This document shows, piece after piece, positions 60,601 through 64,000 of a DNA stretch of 64,000 bases; the stretch's first letter is position 1; the number at the start of each line of letters is the position of its first letter. The position numbers were made by a program, and so were the translations under genes. The stretch comes from Paraphysomonas bandaiensis (lineage: Eukaryota; Chrysophyceae). The notes beneath the pieces are model-generated. The model searched no databases, was not told where the DNA came from, and saw nothing but the letters and a program-made list of their open reading frames with translations. Location of the stretch: contig CBFFRP010000275.1 in NCBI GenBank assembly GCA_965644295.1, positions 52,532 through 116,531 of the forward strand, written 5' to 3'.

Positions 60601-63600
60601 CGTAGTCGTACTCAAAGACCATGCTGGTGTTATATCCACCATAAAATTTCTCTTTAAATACACCATTCTCAACTATTTGAACGGTCCACAATACTTCCCA
60701 GAAAAATTCAGGTACCTCACCATTGGTGTCAATTGTGAATAAGAAAGATTGATCAGATGATGCACCAGTGGTGTCAATGCATCCCATAAGCTTGGAGCAA
60801 TTACAATCCAAACTATATGTTACAATATTCGAATCGATACCATTGACATTAGCCCAGTATAAAAACTTTACACTGTCACCCCAACCATCACCGAACTGAT
60901 CAATTAAGGTGACATATAAGCATGTCTCATTGGCATCAACGTCACCATGAGTGCAGTTATCAGAACAATCCAACACATCTTCAGGTATAACGGGTCTCGT
61001 AGCACAGGGGTCTATCGGCGTTCCAGGGTAGCAAACACTATCGAGAATTGTAAAGTACAACTCATCTTGTGTACCGCCTGTCACACCGCAGAAGTCCCAG
61101 TTCACATTAGCTGCATCGGGGTCACAGGATCCCGTTGAGCGATACACATATTCTCCATCGGGCAGACATGTTGTACAAGATGAGGCATTAATACCATCGC
61201 CGTCGCACCATGGCTCACCAAATGCAACTATTGTCGTACTGTCATATGCAGATGTAATAAACCAAGAAGTGCTCAAGTACGAATTCGTCATATTGCCATA
61301 GCTCGAGTATCCCTCGGGACTAACACCACCGACATATGTCACGCGAGACAAGTAGTCCGTATCAACCTCCATATCAGGACACTCTTCTGAACAGTGTTCA
61401 GGATATGACCATAGATTCTCCCACCATACCAAGTCATATGTCTCCTCCGCACGAGAATACTCAAAAGTCATACTCGTGTTGAATCCACCATAATACTTAT
61501 CCATATACACACCGTCCTCAACTATCTGAACTGTCCAATGGATCTCCCAAGCATGATCTGGAATATGGGAATTACCATTCTCATCAATAGCATCCACTGT
61601 CATGTGATACATCTGATCGATATTCAAGTCAGATGGGTTGATACAGCCTGCTATATGGGTACAACCACATTCCACTGTTTTTCTTACGACACTTGAGTTG
61701 TAATCTCGAACCTGAATCCAATACTTAAAGTCAGCACCAGACCAGTCATCTCCAAACCGATCAACAAGTGTAACATATAAGCATGTGCCTGATACAACAA
61801 CATTATCGCAGCCATCTACACATGACATATCATCGTCGACATTGGGAGTGCCCAACTCAGTGGGCATACTGGTTGGGATATAAGTTGGAGATAAAGTAGG
61901 GACATGAGTGGGACTACTGGTCGGTGTAATAGTTGGTGCAAATGTTGGAATCAAGGTAGGAGAACATGTTGGGGATCTCGTTGGTACTCTAGTTGGTGAG
62001 GCTGTGGGTTGTACTGTTGGGTTATTCGACGGAGAAGGGGAAGGAACACCAGTTGGTAAGAACGTAGGCGCTCCACTGGGGGAAGCAGTTGGATGTCTAG
62101 TAGGAGCTTTTGTAGGATCTTTCGTCGGAGAAAAGGTTGGCACTGCTGTAGGCAACTTCGTAGGACTACAGGTTGGCGATTCTGTCGGCAGCAACGTCGG
62201 TGACAACGTTGGTAAATAAGTAGGTGATATCGTTGGGCTAAACGTCGGATGTAATGTCGGAAAAGTGGTAGGTCCAACCGAAGGGAATGGCGTGAAGTTA
62301 TCCTCACAGAAAGATTCAACACCACCGTAACTCTGGCGCAAACACTGGCCATCAACAACGTCAAAATGGAGTTGCTCCTGAGCACCGCCTTCCATGCCAC
62401 AGAAATTCCAAGTGTAATTCCAAGCCAATGGATCGCATGCACCAGTAGATCGGAAAATGTACGTTCCGTCCTCCAAACATGTGGTATACGTTGAACCCAC
62501 ACCATTGACCTCACACGCTGGTAGACTGTATCCATAAAGAACATTTTTTCCAGCCGTGTTAGTAATGAACCAAGCAGTCTCAAGGTATGCCGTGGCATCA
62601 GACTCTAAACTGTAGTAATTTGAATCACTGTCATTTCTACCATACAATGTCGCCAAATATTCACTTGGTAGCGCATTGTCGTCAATCTCACTGTCACACG
62701 CAGAAGGATACACCCAGGCATTATCCAACAATGTGTCATTGTAACTATCCGTTCCGTAGTCGTACTCAAAGACCATGCTGGTGTTATATCCACCATAAAA
62801 TTTCTCTTTAAATACACCATTCTCAACTATTTGAACGGTCCACAATACTTCCCAGAAAAATTCAGGTACCTCACCATTGGTGTCAATTGTGAATAAGAAA
62901 GATTGATCAGATGATGCACCAGTGGTGATCAATGCATCCCATAAGCTTGGAGCAATTACAAATCCAAACTATGTGTTACAATATTCGAATCGATACCATT
63001 GACATTAGCCCAGTATAAAAACTTTACACTGTCACCCCAACCATCACCGAACTGATCAATTAAGGTGACATATAAGCATGTCTCATTGGCATCAACGTCA
63101 CCATGAGTGCAGTTATCAGAACAATCCAACACATCTTCAGGTATAACGGGTCTCGTAGCACAGGGGTCTATCGGCGTTCCAGGGTAGCAAACACTATCGA
63201 TGAATTGTCAAGTACAACTCATCCTTGTACCGCCTGTCACACCGCAGAAGTCCCAGTTCACATTAGCTGCATCGGGGTCACAGGATCCCGTTGAGCGATA
63301 CACATATTCTCCATCGGGCAGACATGTTGTACAAGAGGAGGCATTAATACCATCGCCGTCGCACCATGGCTCACCAAATGCAACTATTGTCTTACTGTCA
63401 TATGCAGATGTAATAAACCAAGAAGTGCTCAAGTACGAATTCGTCATATTGCCATAGCTCGAGTATCCCTCGGGACTAACACCACCGACATATGTCACGC
63501 GAGACAAGTAGTCCGTATCAACCCTCCATATCAGGACACTCTTCTGAACAGTGTTCAGGATATGACCATAGATTCTCCCACCATACCAAGTCATATGTCT

Positions 63601-64000
63601 CCTCCGCACGAGAATACTCAAAAGTCATACTCGTGTTGAATCCACCATAAATACTTATCCATGGTACACACCGTCCTCAACTATCTGAACTGTCCAATGG
63701 ATTCCAAGCATGATCTGGAATATGGGAATTACCATTCTCATCAACAATAGCATCCACTGTCATGTGATACATCTGATCGATATTCAAGTCAGATGGGTTG
63801 ATACAGCCCAAGCCATATGGGTACGTCCACATTCCACTTGTTTTTCTTACGACACTTGAGTTGTAATCTCGAACCTGAATCCAATACTCAAAGTCAGCAC
63901 CAGACCAGTCATCTCCAAACCGATCAACAAGCGGTGTTATAGCAAGTATGTGCCTGATACAACAACATTGTCGTCATCTACACATGACATATCATCGTCG
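54665..64000 (-). CDS. Giant repetitive cell-surface protein with FGDGW domains and Pro-Thr linkers (partial at right edge)
   Basis: The open frame 62932-54665 alone is 2,755 aa; its apparent start is only a frameshift, because the same repeats continue to base 64000. Order from the N-terminal side: domain B, A, PT linker, B, A, PT, B, A, PT, B, A, then a variant domain C and a C-terminal membrane segment (LIAAGAVCALAALTLLVSSL) with a 15-residue tail. Each domain, about 230-290 aa, is Cys-rich with N-glycosylation sites and shares a start like CLYVTLIDQFGDGW and a core like WTVQIVENGV..EK..GG.NT.M.F. Linkers of about 130-140 aa read SPTxxPTxxPT. It is probably a type I surface or cell-wall protein; adhesion is a guess. 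The signal peptide is off the window. Confidence 0.85.
55811..64000 (-). repeat. Tandem array of 2,154-bp coding units
   Basis: Exactly 2,154 bp (718 codons) separate equivalent positions, e.g. 57643, 59797 and 61951. The window contains three full units plus a partial fourth at the right edge. Each unit has A domain, B domain and PT linker. Copies are almost identical, including synonymous sites. Distinguishing bases exist: GAGGAG at 56872 and 63334 but GATGAG at 59026 and 61180, and several changes in the 62020-62090 linker only. Confidence 0.95.

Noticed and set aside
62932-62932. ATG as the start of the giant surface protein
   Set aside because: The homologous repeat sequence continues upstream in another frame; the ATG is internal to domain A and exposed only by a one-base insertion.

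Overview
The window is nuclear DNA of a microbial eukaryote. Genes are cut by many short GT-AG introns (mostly about 45-70 bp, a few longer), intergenic DNA is AT-rich with simple repeats, and the proteins are typically eukaryotic (Pol II RPB1, TAF6, ubiquitin-eS31, NDUFS4, COMMD9, PP2A B56). The long linkers of the xPTxxPTxSPT type in the giant protein at the right end, and the uniform YSPTSPA repeats of the RPB1 tail, make a stramenopile or similar SAR-type protist my best guess. This is inference; no rRNA or organelle marker is present to settle it.

Layout, left to right: fucokinase (-, runs off the left edge); RPB1 (+); a decayed, repeat-bearing stretch; a sulfotransferase (-); about 3.8 kb of non-genic DNA with a hAT-like MITE and two protein-like inverted repeats; a CaCA-type cation/calcium exchanger (+); a Cys-rich/HAD protein (-); an N-myristoylatable zinc-finger protein (+); a third inverted repeat; TAF6 (-, about 14 exons); NDUFS4 (+); ubiquitin-eS31 (+); a divergent PP2A B56 subunit (-); an alpha-solenoid repeat protein of the LYGLxNMSS type (+); COMMD9 (-); a SUMF2-like, cysteine-less FGE paralogue (+); an MFS sugar-porter-like transporter (-); a broken PIF/Harbinger-type transposase (+); a two-exon protein of unknown function (-); an EF-hand-like protein (+); and a very large repetitive cell-surface protein (-) that runs off the right edge.

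The genes do not form a pathway; they look like a normal gene-dense nuclear segment with nearly strict strand alternation, giving at least six head-to-head pairs with 0.4-0.9 kb between starts (FUK/RPB1, HAD/zinc finger, TAF6/NDUFS4, B56/solenoid, COMMD9/SUMF2-like, unknown/EF-hand). By hand-splicing I recovered full phase-consistent gene models for most multi-exon genes; these are given in the entries.

The most unusual parts are (1) the surface protein built from almost identical 2,154-bp tandem units with an FGDGW...WTVQIVE domain I cannot assign to a family; (2) three inverted duplications whose arms look like protein-coding sequence, able to form long hairpins; (3) a short hAT MITE family with intact 8-bp target duplications; (4) the solenoid protein with about 18 repeats; and (5) an RPB1 trigger loop with altered residues next to the catalytic histidine. 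The last 1 kb has many small indels relative to the sister repeats and probably reflects poor sequence at a contig end.
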